NCBI GenBank assembly: GCA_022828595.1
Contig: JAKGHH010000001.1
Location: 121,160,999-121,224,998 of the forward strand
Reading direction: 5' to 3'
DNA length: 64,000 nt
DNA from: Nelumbo lutea
Lineage: Eukaryota; Streptophyta; Magnoliopsida; Proteales; Nelumbonaceae
Part shown: piece after piece, positions 13,501 to 24,903 of the stretch
Position numbering within the stretch: position 1 is the first letter of the stretch
Layout of the letters: the number at the start of each line of letters is the position of its first letter
Translations under genes and position numbers: made by a program
The notes under the pieces: model-generated
Databases searched by the model: none
Told to the model about the DNA's origin: nothing
What the model saw: only the letters and a program-made list of their open reading frames with translations

Positions 13501-14563
13501 AGCCGAGCTCGTACTCCGCGACACTCATGAAGGTCTGTGCGATGGACACTTAGGGGGCAGAGCCGTTGCCCAAAAGGCACTTCGACAAGGGTACTACTGG
13601 CCAACGATGAAGGCAAAGGCCGTTGAGCTCGTCAGAAAATATGACAAATGTCAAAAGCATGCCAATATCCACCATCAGCTCGTCGCCGACCTCAAGTACC
13701 TCACCAGTCCATGGCCCTTTACGCAATGGGGCATTGACCTCTTGGGGCCATTCTCGCCTGCAACAAGTGGGAGGAAGTTCCTAGTGGTAGCAGTAGATTA
13801 TTTCACAAAGTGGATAGAAGCTGAACCTCTGGCAACAGTTACAACCCGAAATGTGCAGAACTTCTTTTGGAAGAACATAGTACGCCACTTCGGGTTACCT
13901 CGGGTACTGATCTCCGATAATGGAAAGCAGTTTGAGGATATCAAGTTTCAAGAATGGTGCCAAGATATGGGAATCCGGCAGAACTTCACATCGGTCGCAC
14001 ACCCGTAGGCAAACGATCAGACAAAAGTAATGAATAGAGCTATCATCCGCGGACTGAAAGCACGACTGGACCAATCTAAGGGGTTGTGGGCGGATGAGCT
14101 ACCAAGTGTTCTATGGGCTCACCGAACCACGGAAAAAACCGCTACAGGAGAAACCCCCTTTAACCTCACCTATGGCACTGAAGCGATAATCCCGGCGAAG
14201 ATCGAAATACCTACACTACGACTAGAAGCATACGGCGATCAAACAAACGGAGATGAGTTACGCACCAACCTCAACCTACTGAACAAGGTAAGAGACCTCG
14301 CGTACATCCGGACTGTGGCTTACCAGCAAAAGGTAGCTCGGTACTACAACGCCAGAGTAAAAAAGCGGAACTTCCGCGTCGACGACCTGGTTCTCCATAA
14401 GATCATGGCACTCGAGCCCGGCGTGGGCAAACTTGGACCGAATTGGGAAGGGCCCTACCGAGTAAAGAGAGCGCTCGGGGGGGCATACGAGCTCGAAACT
14501 TTAGAGGGCAAACAAGTACCCCGAGCTTGGAATGTTGTTAACTTGAGACAATACTACCTATAG
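10540..14563 (+). pseudogene. pol of G1: protease, RT, RNase H, integrase (broken)
   Basis: After the nested insertion, gag-pol resumes. Protease has VRRVLVDSGS near 10782-10815. Reverse transcriptase (11278-12410) shows WRMCVDYTDLN, then YSGYNQI, PFGLKNAGATFQ and the catalytic YIDDMVVKT. A one-base insertion near 11645 (gctttgccc against gcttgccc in G2) shifts the frame. A first RNase H and a second, archaeal-like RNase H (HVDGSSNQ at about 12860-12890) follow, typical of the Tat group. Integrase (13607-14563) has a GIDLLG and an ISDNGKQF aspartate, but the expected glutamate of the Q-T-E-V motif reads QTKV (GAA to AAA), so it would be inactive. Stops interrupt at 12611, 12858, 13417 and 14006, among others. 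Confidence 0.9.
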
Positions 14564-14896
14564 ATCCCCAAGCGAAGTGGATTAAGTCACTACCAGAGCC
14601 AAAGGGCTAGGACATCGAACTAACAAGGACCTCAGCATGGACGAACGAAGGAAAAAGATGCAAATTAAAAGCTTAGACAAAGCGCCAACAATGAACTAAT
14701 AGGGGCATCGACATATGGTCAGTTCGGCGAAATGACCAGTTCGGAGGAAAGAGCGACCAACACTTAATCAAAAGAAAATCAATCCATTGCAAAATACTTT
14801 GTGTACATTTCAAAAAAAATAAAAAATAAAATACATTTCACAGGCCTGGAGCTACTCCTTCATCATCAGAAGGCACTTCAATGATACCCGAAGGTC
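14564..14896. other. Spacer between pol and the antisense gene of G1
   Basis: No coding region beyond the decayed tail of the antisense gene, which in G2 extends further (to 40522). A one-base loss near 14918 in G1 shortens it. Confidence 0.5.
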
Positions 14897-16765
14897 CTAC
14901 CTCACCCTAGGAATCCGACTCACATTAGCGGCGTTGGCCATCTCTTGAGTAATGCGTGAAGTGGATATAGCACTAATATCGAGCTCGGGGTATGTATTCT
15001 GGATCATCCACCGGCTTAGTTTAAATCCCCTTCTGTACGAGTCCACCATCAGGTCGTCAAAGTGCGACGAGGTGATGTATTCATCGACGACGTTCTTCTT
15101 GGCATCCTCAATGCCTTGAGAAAAGATCTTTGTCCTCTCCCCAATATCCTCTTGAAGGTATTCAACCTGATGCTGCAAATCCAGCCTCAGGTTCGCCATG
15201 TGCTTCACCACAACTCTCATGGCCTTGGCGTCTCTCTGAGACCTTGCCTGCCTACCCTGTGCAGCGCGAGCAACCGCCTTAACAGCTCGGGAAGTCACCT
15301 CGGCAGCACGGAAAGCCTCTTCAGCAGCTCATGCCTGCCTCGAGCTCCTTTCCACTTGGGCCGCCAAGGCATGGATAGAAGAATTCACCGACCAAAAGGA
15401 AAGAACAAGTGATCAAAAGAACGACATCAAGAAAGATAAAAGCAAAGAGCCTGGCAAGAAATCTGACTTACCACCATGGCATGAGTGGCAGCACGACAAG
15501 CCACCTGGTTCAAAGGAAGATCGGTCCATGCCGCAACCTCCTCGGGGTAAATGGCCTCCCTACTCTTCTGAAGAGCATGGTTCGGCGACAACACACTCCT
15601 GAACTCCCCTTGAGCTCTAGAGCCTGAGGGCCCAGCTCGTGTATAAGTAGACCCGGAGTAAGCGGGAGCCCCCATGTGGGTAGCCTCGGCATAAGGGGCC
15701 CCTGCCGCTTCTTGCATTGGAAGGGCCATCTCGGGCTCCCTAGGCGGATCCTCTGACGGGTAGTCTGGTACCTCGGGCTCCACCTCTCGGGCAGCTCGGC
15801 ACGAGTTCATTTGGCGACTCGCTTCCTCCTCTTCATGCCGTGAAATAGGTGCCCACCACGAGCCCTCTCTGAGTCCATTACACCTGCAAAAAGAGCTCAG
15901 CATCAGAAAAAATGAAAGAACGGAGTAGAACAAAAAACCTCTGAGTAAGGAACCTACCCGAACTTAGACCGGCCACAATGAGCTTGGCCTCCGTCAGATA
16001 ATGATGGCATTTTAGCCCAAGTTGTGCCCATTGTCGGAGGCCCTTCGCCGTCTCCTTATCAAGCGTAATACCGGCGTCAGGGGTAGCCATTCCCCACCCA
16101 GTTTGGAACGGCCACCCCAATGTACTTTGCACCCCGAAGTAGTCCCGTTTCCACGCCGGGACCTTGTTAGGAAGTTCGTGTAGAAGCTTAAAACCCGGGT
16201 GAGGAGACAGGTAATATGCCCGCCTACGCCCGGGAAGGGGACCCGCTTGCTTCTTAAGCATTAAAATGGAGGAGAAGATCTCCAAGTCTAAAGGCAAGAC
16301 CTGTTCGCAAAATAGGGAGATTGTCCCCACCAAGTTGCGAATAGAGTTCAGGTTAAGCTGGCCGACTGTAACACCGAAGTGGTTCATTACCTCGACAATG
16401 AGGGGGTGGAAAGGAAGACGCAACCCAGCAATGAGCTGCTCCTGAAAAATCACGGTCTCATCAGGACCGTGTTCCTAAGGGAAACTGCCCGAAGGTATGA
16501 AGTAGGTGTACTCCCTAGGCAAATTGAACTGGGTGATAAAGGAATGAAGCTCCTCAATCGTCATGGTCGAAGGACCAAACTTGTCCAACGTCCGACCTCG
16601 GTGAGAGGAGGACGCCAAACTACCCGAGGTGACTCAGCCTACGGGTTTGAACTCCTCCTCGAGTTCTACTTCAGGTTCACTAGGACTGTCGGGGGATGCA
16701 ACTTGGTTCGTAGAACTTGCATCTGACTCCCTTGAAGAACTGTCTGAGCCATCCTAGCTAGACAT
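14897..16765 (-). pseudogene. Antisense gene (aORF) of G1, intron-containing
   Basis: It runs opposite to gag-pol, between pol and the 3' LTR, as in Grande-like Tat elements. Its start (16765) matches the G2 start (41801), but a stop follows within four codons (TCA in G2 is TAG here). The central part (16453-15958) has LRLPFHPLIVEVMNHFGV, NSIRNLVGTISLFCEQ and LLHELPNKVPAWKRDYF, resembling the domain called 'putative gypsy-type transposon' (Transposase_28). A GT-AG intron (15957-15884, 74 nt, phase 1) removes an in-frame TAA and leads into a basic MKRRKRV segment. A strong donor, ggtaagtcag, near 15475 suggests a second intron. The last part is coiled-coil-like (RRGFKLSRWMIQNTYPELDI). Function is unknown. 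Confidence 0.75.
15884..15957 (-). other. Predicted intron in the G1 antisense gene
   Basis: On the minus strand the donor is ttcgg|gtaggttcc and the acceptor ctttttgcag|gtgtaatgg. Splicing joins TCGG to GTGTAATGG as S-G-V-M-D-S, bypassing the unspliced TAA. The G2 copy keeps gtaggttcc and ttttgtag|gtgtgatgg. Confidence 0.6.
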
Positions 16766-17405
16766 TGGAAGGAGAATAAGGATTATAAGAAAGTATTCAC
16801 CTGAAAAAAAGCAAACGGACTACGGGAACATGAACGCGAGCTAGAAACTAGGACGCGAATTGAAACTGAGACGCGAGCTCAAGAACTAAAACGCAAGATA
16901 GTGACAGCGACTGGGGTCCCCTACTATTTATACCCACAGTAACTGAGAATCAACGGCTCAGATCAAAAAATAATCCAACGGCCCGCAGTCGTATTGACCG
17001 CACGTCTCCAGAGACCGAGACATGACTGGCCACACGTCTCCTGAGATCGAGACGTGATTGGCCACATGACTTTCTGAAACTGAAAGCGCCAGTGCACGTC
17101 TCCTTGCATTAAAGGTGGCAGCGGTGCGTTTTTTCAAATTTGAAAAGACGCCCGCTGTCACGTCTCCCAGCAGTGTGCTTTTTGAATTTTGAATTTTGAA
17201 ATAAACGCGTGCCGTCACGTCTTTCAGCATTTGTAGATAGATTGGCACGTCTCCCATCTTTTTGGCGCTCGAGAAACCCGAAAGAATCCTGACGAGCGCA
17301 CACTTCGCGCTATCAGTCAAAACTCAGAAGAATCCTGTTCGAAGTACGGGACAAATCCACCCTCCACCTCGCGAACTCCCCGCGCCAGGGCAAGTCCCTT
17401 AGCGC

Positions 17406-17420
17406 GAGGAGTGGGGGGCA
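17406..17420 (+). other. Polypurine tract of G1
   Basis: gaggagtggggggca lies directly before the 3' LTR and is shared almost exactly with G2 and with the nested element. Confidence 0.85.
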
Positions 17421-17422
17421 AT

Positions 17423-18184
17423 TGATGAAGGAAGATTTGGCCCGACCTCGTAATCACTAAACACATGGCAAAGGCAACAGCTCAGCACAACAGCATGCTC
17501 GAGGCGCGAGCTCTGAAAAGAGGTACCAGTGGTCCGAACTCCCTATAAGGAGCCCGAACTCCTTCAAGGAGCCCGAGCTCTCCCTTAGGCCCCAAGCCTT
17601 ACAAAAACAAAGGCAATAACCCGAACTGGCCTGCCCCATGGCAGTTCGGGACACGCCTTTATTCGAACTCAAGACTTCACCTCGCTCACCACTCCAGCAC
17701 TTCACCTCCAGAACGCCGAAATGAACAACCGTACCATGCCTGACACCGAGGAAGTCCATATCCAGGGCGGCGCACCTGACTGACTCGGGATCTGACGCTT
17801 GACAGCCGCACTTTAACGGCGACCTGCCACCGCCATCTCCAGTTACAGAGATGGCTCCGACAAAGAGAGTAGTGGCGGTCCCCAGCAGAGGCAATGACAC
17901 CCGAACTGGTAGGAGCGCAGAGGTAATCATACCCGACCTGTCAGAAGCCTAGGAGTGAGTGCGCGAAGTGGTTATAAAAGGCTCCCTACCCCCCAAGAAT
18001 AAGGTATGTGAACTTTGCACCATCTGGTTTTATTTTGCCTTTGAGAGAATACTAACTTGAGCTTCAGAGCAATCTCACCGGGTTCCCCCCGGAGATTCCT
18101 CATCTTCCCCATTTCAGGCTCCCTGTAGCTCCAGTCAGAGGCAAGGTCGTTGACAGCTAGGACCGGCCAGATTGCACACCATCA
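17423..18184 (+). repeat. 3' LTR of G1
   Basis: It starts TGATGAAGG and ends CACCATCA, aligned throughout with 4319-5086. It is followed by the target duplication ctttg. Differences from the 5' LTR are mostly transitions. Confidence 0.95.
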
Positions 18185-18868
18185 CTTTGTATTTTCTATT
18201 TTTAAAAATTTTATTATTTGACTATGTCATCATTTCATTTCTAGGTAGACTTTAAATTTGGCATTCCATTTTCATCATTAATAAAAATACTTCTTACATT
18301 TCGTACTTATTTATTTTAATTTTTTATTATTTACTTATGACATTATTTATTAATTCATTTGACCCCAAATGGTTGAATTGCTTGCCCACCATTGGAAGGG
18401 AAGAAAATGCTTTTGTTATTTAATCGTGGCAACATGGATTGACCCATTTAACTCAAAATGGTTTAATTTCTTACCACCATCTAGACGAAAGCACTATTTT
18501 TTTCTAGGTAGATTTTAAAAGTATAAGCTTTTATATTATTGGAATTATTAATTTATTAAGTATAGATTTAATTAATTGAACTTATTGATGAGAAATAAAA
18601 AAAACTTAAATATATGATACAATGACCATGAGTGCAAGTTAATAACTTAAATGTTAGATTTAATGAGAGGGAATTGAATGCTTGAATATCTTAAAATTAC
18701 CTTTTTTCAACACATTTAATATCAATAACCGATAACCCTATTTGTCCTTATTTTTTATCAATAAATTCAAATATAGAAGGGTAAATTTTGTGCTAAAAAA
18801 ATTTCCAGAAATATTATTGAGTTCATATATTCTTGTGCTGAGATCTTAGGATTGGGCTTGGATTGACC

Positions 18869-19156
18869 AAGGTTTTTAAAATCGAACCGGACAATGAACC
18901 GGTCAAGGATCTGGTTTTCGGGTTGAATGGTTTGATCATTCGAACTGAACAAATGGGCAATTCTGACAAAAAAATTTTAAAAAATAAAAACTAGCCAAAC
19001 CGTTGAACGGTTCGAACAATTCAACCGCCTAGATCAACGATTTGCTGACTAAATCAACAGTTTTTGTGGAAATAACGGTTCTGAGATAAAACAGAACCGG
19101 TCACTCCCGATTTTTCTGATCAGACTGTCCGGTCCAGTCCGAGTTTGAAAACCATG
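18869..19156 (+). mobile_element. Mutator-type MITE, copy A (288 bp)
   Basis: Ends aaggtttttaaaatcgaacc and the inverse of catggttttcaaactcgg are flanked by a perfect 9-bp duplication ggattgacc (18860-18868 and 19157-19165). Inside are gaaccggtcaagg and ccgttgaacggttcgaacaa. Related copies lie at 19620-19910 and 19988-20271. Confidence 0.88.
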
Positions 19157-19619
19157 GGATTGACCATAAATCCAGCCCAATCTGCTCCAGTTGCACCCCT
19201 AATTATAATATAATTATTCTTCAATATAATATCTATTATTTTCTTATCTTAACACATGGCATCTTAAGTGATGCATTGGACGAGAATAGTCATATTTTTG
19301 CTAAATCAATGCGTATCTCTGTTACCATATAATAAAGAAGAGAATGGTCATTTCTTTTTATTAAATAATTTTACTCTTACTTTTAGTGTTTTTTAGGTGC
19401 AAATCACAAATTCATTCATTCATCTCAGATCCAGTACATCATTATCCACAATGGATATAAGAAAATGTGGGCACACCGACAACGTACAGATTTTAGAAAG
19501 GAAAGTAGCCATTTTAGCTTGATGGTGCGCAGATTTATTAGCCGCACGACGAATTGTTTGAACTGAGACGAAGGGAAGATGTCAAAATAAACTTCTGCCA
19601 TCTTCAACAGTTCTACTCA

Positions 19620-19910
19620 AAGCTTTTAAAACGGATAACGAATCAGCCAGTCAGGGTCCGGTTATCGGGTCGAATGGTCTAACCGTACAAATTCAACGGA
19701 TGGCCCATTCTAACAAGAAAAAAAAAAGTAAAACATGGCAAAACCATTGAACTGTTTGAACAGTTTGATCGCCTGGATCAACGGTTTGCTGATCAAATCA
19801 ATGATTTTGGTGAAATAATGGTTATGGGGTAAAACGGAATTAGTCACTTGATCACTTCCCGGTTTTTTGGTCCGACTATTTGGTCCGGTCTTGGTTGTAC
19901 TAAAAAGCCA
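19620..19910 (+). mobile_element. Mutator-type MITE, copy B
   Basis: Same layout as copy A: aaagcttttaaaacggataa, then cattgaactgtttgaacag, gatcaacggtttgctgatc, and a final taaaaagcc. Exact ends are uncertain. A possible 9-bp duplication (caacagttc at 19605, caatagttc at 19911) would extend the left end to 19614. Confidence 0.7.
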
Positions 19911-19987
19911 CAATAGTTCCAAAGATTCCACCAACAAAAGTTGAACAATAGTTGATGCATCGCCTTTGAGAATGTCTGGTTGTAGGG

Positions 19988-20271
19988 CATGGTTCTTAAA
20001 CCACCATTGACCTAGACGATCAGACCATTCTGCCCAGGAACTGTCCCACCAACCGGTTCCGTTTTACTCCAAACGCAGTCCCTGGTCAAAACCGTTGACT
20101 TGGGTGGTTGAATTGTCAACCCGTTCAATGCTTTTGGCTGTTTTTATTTTTAATTATTTTTTAATTTTTGTTGTCAGAACAGACCATCCATTCAAAATAA
20201 ACGGTCGAACCATTGACCTGGAAACTGATGGCCAGAAAGGTTCCGTTTCCGGGTCATTTTTTAAAAACTAT
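19988..20271 (-). mobile_element. Mutator-type MITE, copy C (284 bp)
   Basis: Inverted relative to copies A and B (for example aaccgttgacttgggtggttgaa and the final tttttaaaaactat). It is flanked by a perfect 9-bp duplication gttgtaggg at 19979-19987 and 20272-20280. Confidence 0.88.
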
Positions 20272-20455
20272 GTTGTAGGGAAAGCTCAATAGCAAACTTT
20301 ATGCCATGGAGGAAAGCTTGAGCGTGAGCTTCAGCTGGAGTGAATGGTGGTAAAAACATTGATCAAGAGAATAGGTGTGGCCATGATGATCATGTACTAA
20401 CTCTTAATAGTCAAAAGATGCATTGAGCTTTTCTATTAAAATCTGAACAGCCTAA

Positions 20456-20697
20456 AGTCTGTTTGGCTAAGGTGTCTTTTCATATATTTTTCTACATGAA
20501 GACGAATAGAAGAAAAAAACACAAAACCTCCATTTGGACTTTCCAGAAAATTGCCCATTTTAAACTTCTAGCGTCTTTTTGAAGTGTCAACTTTTGGCAG
20601 TTAAATTTACCGTGAACCAAATGAGAAAAGAGCGAATCGTGGTCTGTGAACTTATAAATAATGGCAGACCGTACAAAAATACACACCAAACAAAGCC
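20456..20697. mobile_element. Tourist-like MITE (242 bp)
   Basis: The left end agtctgtttggc and the inverted right end ggctttgtttgg are flanked by TAA on both sides (20453-20455 and 20698-20700). This is the 3-bp target preference of PIF/Harbinger elements. A longer internal TIR is weak. Confidence 0.65.
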
Positions 20698-20849
20698 TAA
20701 TTACTTGGATGATGGGCAGTTATGAACTTTCATGCATGTTGTGTGTAGCATTTTTATTTTTTGAGAGAAAGTAAGGTAATTGTATTAATGCGTATAATTG
20801 TAACATATTACAGCCTTCGGTCCACAAAACTCCATGTACAGCTAGCAAC

Positions 20850-22080
20850 TATACAAAAAGTTACCAAAAACCGTTCTCTCCCAAATACATACAAGAGACC
20901 CCAACTAAATCAAGTAAACAAAAAATCCAAATTAAAGTAGTGATGGTGGGGGATATGCTTAAACGAGTCCTTGGCTGACAGCCAGGAATGTAAAGTAGCC
21001 AATGCCCGAACCACCAACTCATCCAAGGAGCACCTTTGACCTTCAAAAATCCTACTATTTCTTTCTTTCCATAGGACCCAACACACTACATGAGGGATCA
21101 TACACCATAACACCTTACCCCTGTTACTTAAGCCTGTCAACTTCCAAGAGAAAAGCAGTTCACCTAAAGACTTGAGGCAGCACCACCTCACATTTAGCAG
21201 GGAGCAAAAATGACAGAGCAGCAGATGGGCAGCCTCACAATGAATAAATAGGTGATCCACCGATTCAACTTCTCCATTGCACATCACACAACTTGTGGAG
21301 GGCAGCACCAGACCCCTCCTGATTAACTGCTCCTTGGAGAGACATTTACCATGCACTGCAGTCCAGACCAAGAAAGAGACTTTAGTAGGAATGTGAGGAA
21401 CCAGCAATCAGATTTGAATAAAATGACTTCACTGAGAAAATCCCATCCTTATCCATTTTCAAATTCTGTTATCTTGCTGATTTGGGTTCAGTTGATATTC
21501 CTGAATCGCTTGTAGCAGCTCTAACAGATCAGAGAATTCCCAATCGTTGAGATGCCTCCTAAATTTTGGACACCAGTGTCCTGCATGTCCCCGCCGCTCA
21601 AACTGATCTGCCACCACCACTTTCCTATCTTCTGCTATAAGGAATAGCGACGGGACGGTCTCCATTAGGGGAACACCATTGCACCAGGTGTCTCGTCAGA
21701 AACTAATCCCCTTGCCATCCCCTAAATTTAGCCTAATCCCTTGGATAAAAATAGGATAAACCTTCTCAATTCCTTTTCAAACTGAGCATCCAGCAGGTGA
21801 GGGTGCAGGTCCAGGATCCCATCCACAGTTTCTAGTTCCAAAATTTTCCGCAATTATCCGCCTCTAGAGAGCTTGGGGACTACAATTAAAGAGCCACCAC
21901 CATCTACTTAGGAGAGCAGTATTTACCTGCCTAAAATTTCTTACTCCTAAACACCCTGCCGAGATAGGTTTGCATATGGAGTCCCACTTAACCTGATGGA
22001 TCTTTTGTTCACCATCCTTCCCTTACCATAAGAACTTCCTTTCTAGCTTTTCCATCCTTTCAGCCACCTGTGTTGGGACT
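20850..22080 (-). pseudogene. LINE reverse-transcriptase relic (minus strand)
   Basis: On the minus strand the conserved tail of a plant non-LTR retrotransposon pol appears in pieces. The upstream part (about 22080-21880) reads KIHQVKWDSICKPISAGCLG and then NTALLSRWWW. Next come WCPKFRRHLNDWEF (21590-21545) and the zinc-binding zf-RVT region PTKVSFLVWTAVHGKCLSKE...CVMCNGEVESVDHLFIHC (21390-21230). Several stops and shifts separate the pieces. No N-terminal endonuclease is present, so this is a 5'-truncated, dead copy. Confidence 0.8.
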
Positions 22081-22279
22081 GTTAACAGAGATAAAAAGTG
22101 GACTTATCAAAACCATGTGTTGTGTAGCATCCATGTGGGGTGAGGGTCCACACGAGCCTGTCATGGGCTGGCCCAAGTACACTTATTAAAACCAACCTTG
22201 AGTCAATGTCGTTATACTACATGCAAACTAGCAATGTTACCAAAAACCATTTGCAAGGAGTTTAATGGCCTATGTTGTG

Positions 22280-22634
22280 ATTTCTAGTGGGGCAAGAATG
22301 AGCAAGGCAAGGGCCGGGGTATATGTGAAGGCTGGAGCAATTTTCTAAAACCCAAAGAAATGGGAGGTTTGGGTTCAGTTGATGTTGAACAAAGAAATAC
22401 AGCTCTACTAATGAAGCTTTATTGGCGCTTCTGCACCCAGCCAGATTCACTTTGGGCTACAATTTCGAATGCCAAGTATCTGCACTACAGATCCTTTTGG
22501 GCAGTAGATGAGAGAAAGGGAAGAAAGGGTGAAATCCCTTGTGTAAGTGAATTGTTGGCGATGGATGGGGCACTCAGGCATTTTGTGATAATTGGATCCC
22601 GATGTTGGGTCAAGCAAATCAACAAATTCATTCA
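22280..22634 (+). pseudogene. Second LINE pol relic (plus strand)
   Basis: The plus-strand frame reads KPKEMGGLGSVDVEQRNTAL and LMKLYWRFCTQPDSLWATIS, the motif found after the RT domain in plant LINEs. It runs opposite to the relic at 20850-22080, so it is a separate insertion or an inverted piece. The fragment is interrupted by the hAT MITE at 22635. Confidence 0.7.
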
Positions 22635-22869
22635 TAGGAATGGCAACGGGGCGGGTGGGGGCGGGGAGCCTTTCCCCATCCCTGTTCCCGCTAACGGGGA
22701 CAAGGTTATCTCCATCCCCGCAGGGATCCTCATTCCTCATGATTTTTTATAATGTTAAACATTTTGTTTTTTGTTTTTATTTTATTAAAAAAAATAAAAT
22801 CAAAATAATTAAAATTTATAATCCTATTATAAAAGATTCAAACATACTCAACCATATTTTTAAAAATAT

Positions 22870-22912
<43 letters not shown>

Positions 22913-23082
22913 TGAGGATCCCACGGGGCGGGGAATGCTCTCTCTATCCCCACCCTGTCCCCGCTAACGGGGACGAAAATTTCTCCATCCCTGTCCCCAC
23001 GGGGGAAAATCATCCCCATCCCTGCCCTATTCGGGGCGAATCCCCATGGGAATCAGGGAAATGGGGAAAATTTCCATCCCTA
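22635..23082. mobile_element. hAT-type MITE (448 bp)
   Basis: The left end taggaatggcaacggggcgg and the inverted right end tagggatggaaattttcccc are followed inward by GC-rich runs (gctaacggggac near both ends). Flanking 8-mers ttcattca (22627-22634) and atcgttca (23083-23090) match at 6 of 8. The centre is AT-rich with an (AT)n tract. Confidence 0.82.
22872..22909. repeat. (AT)n microsatellite
   Basis: About 19 AT units in the centre of the hAT MITE. Confidence 0.95.
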
Positions 23083-23090
23083 ATCGTTCA

Positions 23091-24572
23091 CAAACAAATA
23101 TGAATAGAGTTGCTCAACTCATAGACCATGAGGAATATGACATGGAATTAAACAGTGTATCATGGATGTTTTTGGCAATCAGACACCTTCACTCATTCAA
23201 AGTATTCCGCTTCCTCTTCCAAGTACAATCATACTTACTTTTACTAGTCAGACATAAGAATAAGTTATACATATATGAATTGGTTATGTATATATTTGTG
23301 GCAATATGTGTTGGGTGTCTTATTTTTTCAACGAGTGAATTATTTTTAATCTAACAAGTTGGTGTGGTCCCTTTTTGTAGGTGATTGTTGTGGCCCCAAC
23401 AATATGTTGTGCATCTTAATTTCAGGCCCCATATAATTTAGCTTTCTCTAGGTTTAAGCAATGGGCAATTTTACATATTTTGTTTGAGACCCACTATACA
23501 GTAGTAAACTAAGGTCAGGTTTTTTATTTTATCTAGGAGATCGACTACTTAATTAAGTTTATTTGTAATTAACGATTCATGTTATCACCAATTCTATCTA
23601 AATATTGAAAATTTGAAATCCTTTGTGTTGAGATTCTTGTTTTAGTCTAAAAGCTAAACTAGGTTTAATTTATCACTGAAAGATAAAAGATAACTTTTTA
23701 ATCTGAATTAAATCTATTACCCCAGTTTTTCGACCAGGGGAGACTAACCACCAGTCATGTGTTTGAATGAGAAAGCCCTTCTCTCACAAGGCTACAAATG
23801 GCATTTTAATTTTTTGGTTAAGAATAATCTGAATTTTATATATTTATAATTGGATTGAATATGAATATTGTGTTTATACTTAAAATTATATCATATATGT
23901 TTTTTATGAATATGTTGTATCTGTCGGTAATTATGTTCAGATTATTTCTATCTAAGACATCACATCAATGATCAAAAATCAGAAAAGACATCTAAGAACT
24001 TGGCAAGAAGTTTCTTCCTCTTAACTTTTATCTCTTAAGAGGAATCTTTTAACTTTAAGAGAAAAATAGTTGTTCATTTCCTCTTATCTTTTATCTCTTA
24101 AAGTACAATCATACAAATTTTTGTTTTTCAATGATACTCCCAAAAAGACAAAGAAAAACTCTAATATATGGGGTCAAAATAGATAATTGATAATTTTTAG
24201 AATTCAAAAGTCAAAGTTCAAAAAATCATTCTCTGCATTCAGAGTTCAAAGGAAACAAAAGTTCACCAATACCAATATACCTTTTAATGTAATTATTGCA
24301 CTTTTAGATGTCAAATTTCAGAGCAAACGAACAGGCGCTAAGGCTGAAAGGGTTAAAAATAGGGCTGCAATCTGTACAATCAGCCTAACCCACAAGGCCA
24401 CAACCATATCCAGTATGAAAGTAGGGCCGGACATTTTTAAGGGGGCAAAAATCAAACTCAAATCAGGGACAAATTATTGAGTTCAGATCTTGAACCCAAA
24501 TACTTGGACATAAAATACAGAAAGCATGTTCAACACATGTATAACTGAGCCATTTCTCTCGTTTAATGGTGT
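23091..24572. other. Intergenic DNA, nothing recognised
   Basis: AT-rich, with frequent stops in all frames. A small frame at 24187-24480 (97 codons) has no recognisable domain. I see no transposon ends. Confidence 0.4.
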
Positions 24573-24716
24573 CCAATTTCCTATTCACTTTTCCTACCCA
24601 CTCTCTACTTGCCGTGAATTGCAACACATATCTCTCAATTCATAATAGAGATATGTGGCTGCAATTCATGACGGGATGGGTAGAGTGTAGGCAAGAAAAA
24701 TGAATAGAAAATCCCA
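24573..24716. repeat. Long hairpin (foldback), copy 1
   Basis: The left arm ccaatttcctattcactttt... pairs with the right arm ...aatgaatagaaaatcccat through cctacccactctctacttgc and its inverse. The loop is around atctctcaattcataatagagat. It is followed by tttgtaaatggaggccctaa, which is also present after copy 2. Confidence 0.8.
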
Positions 24717-24765
24717 TTTGTAAATGGAGGCCCTAAAGGACCCATGTCTCTTGTTTCACAGTACT

Positions 24766-24903
24766 ACATTTTCTATTTGCTTTTTCTACACACTCTCTAC
24801 CTGCTGTGAATTGCAGTCACACATCTCTCAATTTATAATAGAGATGTGTAGCTACAATTCATGATGGATAGAGTGTGGGTAGGAAAGTTGATAGGAAATC
24901 CAG
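24766..24903. repeat. Long hairpin (foldback), copy 2
   Basis: This is a direct repeat of the hairpin at 24573-24716, with arms ctacacactctctacctgct and the inverse near 24855-24890. It is again followed by gtaaatggaggccctaaagg. Both copies could fold into stems of roughly 60 bp. Confidence 0.8.

Noticed and set aside
17457..17930. 157-codon minus-strand frame in the 3' LTR of G1
   Set aside because: It lies entirely within the LTR and is not kept open in the other three LTRs.
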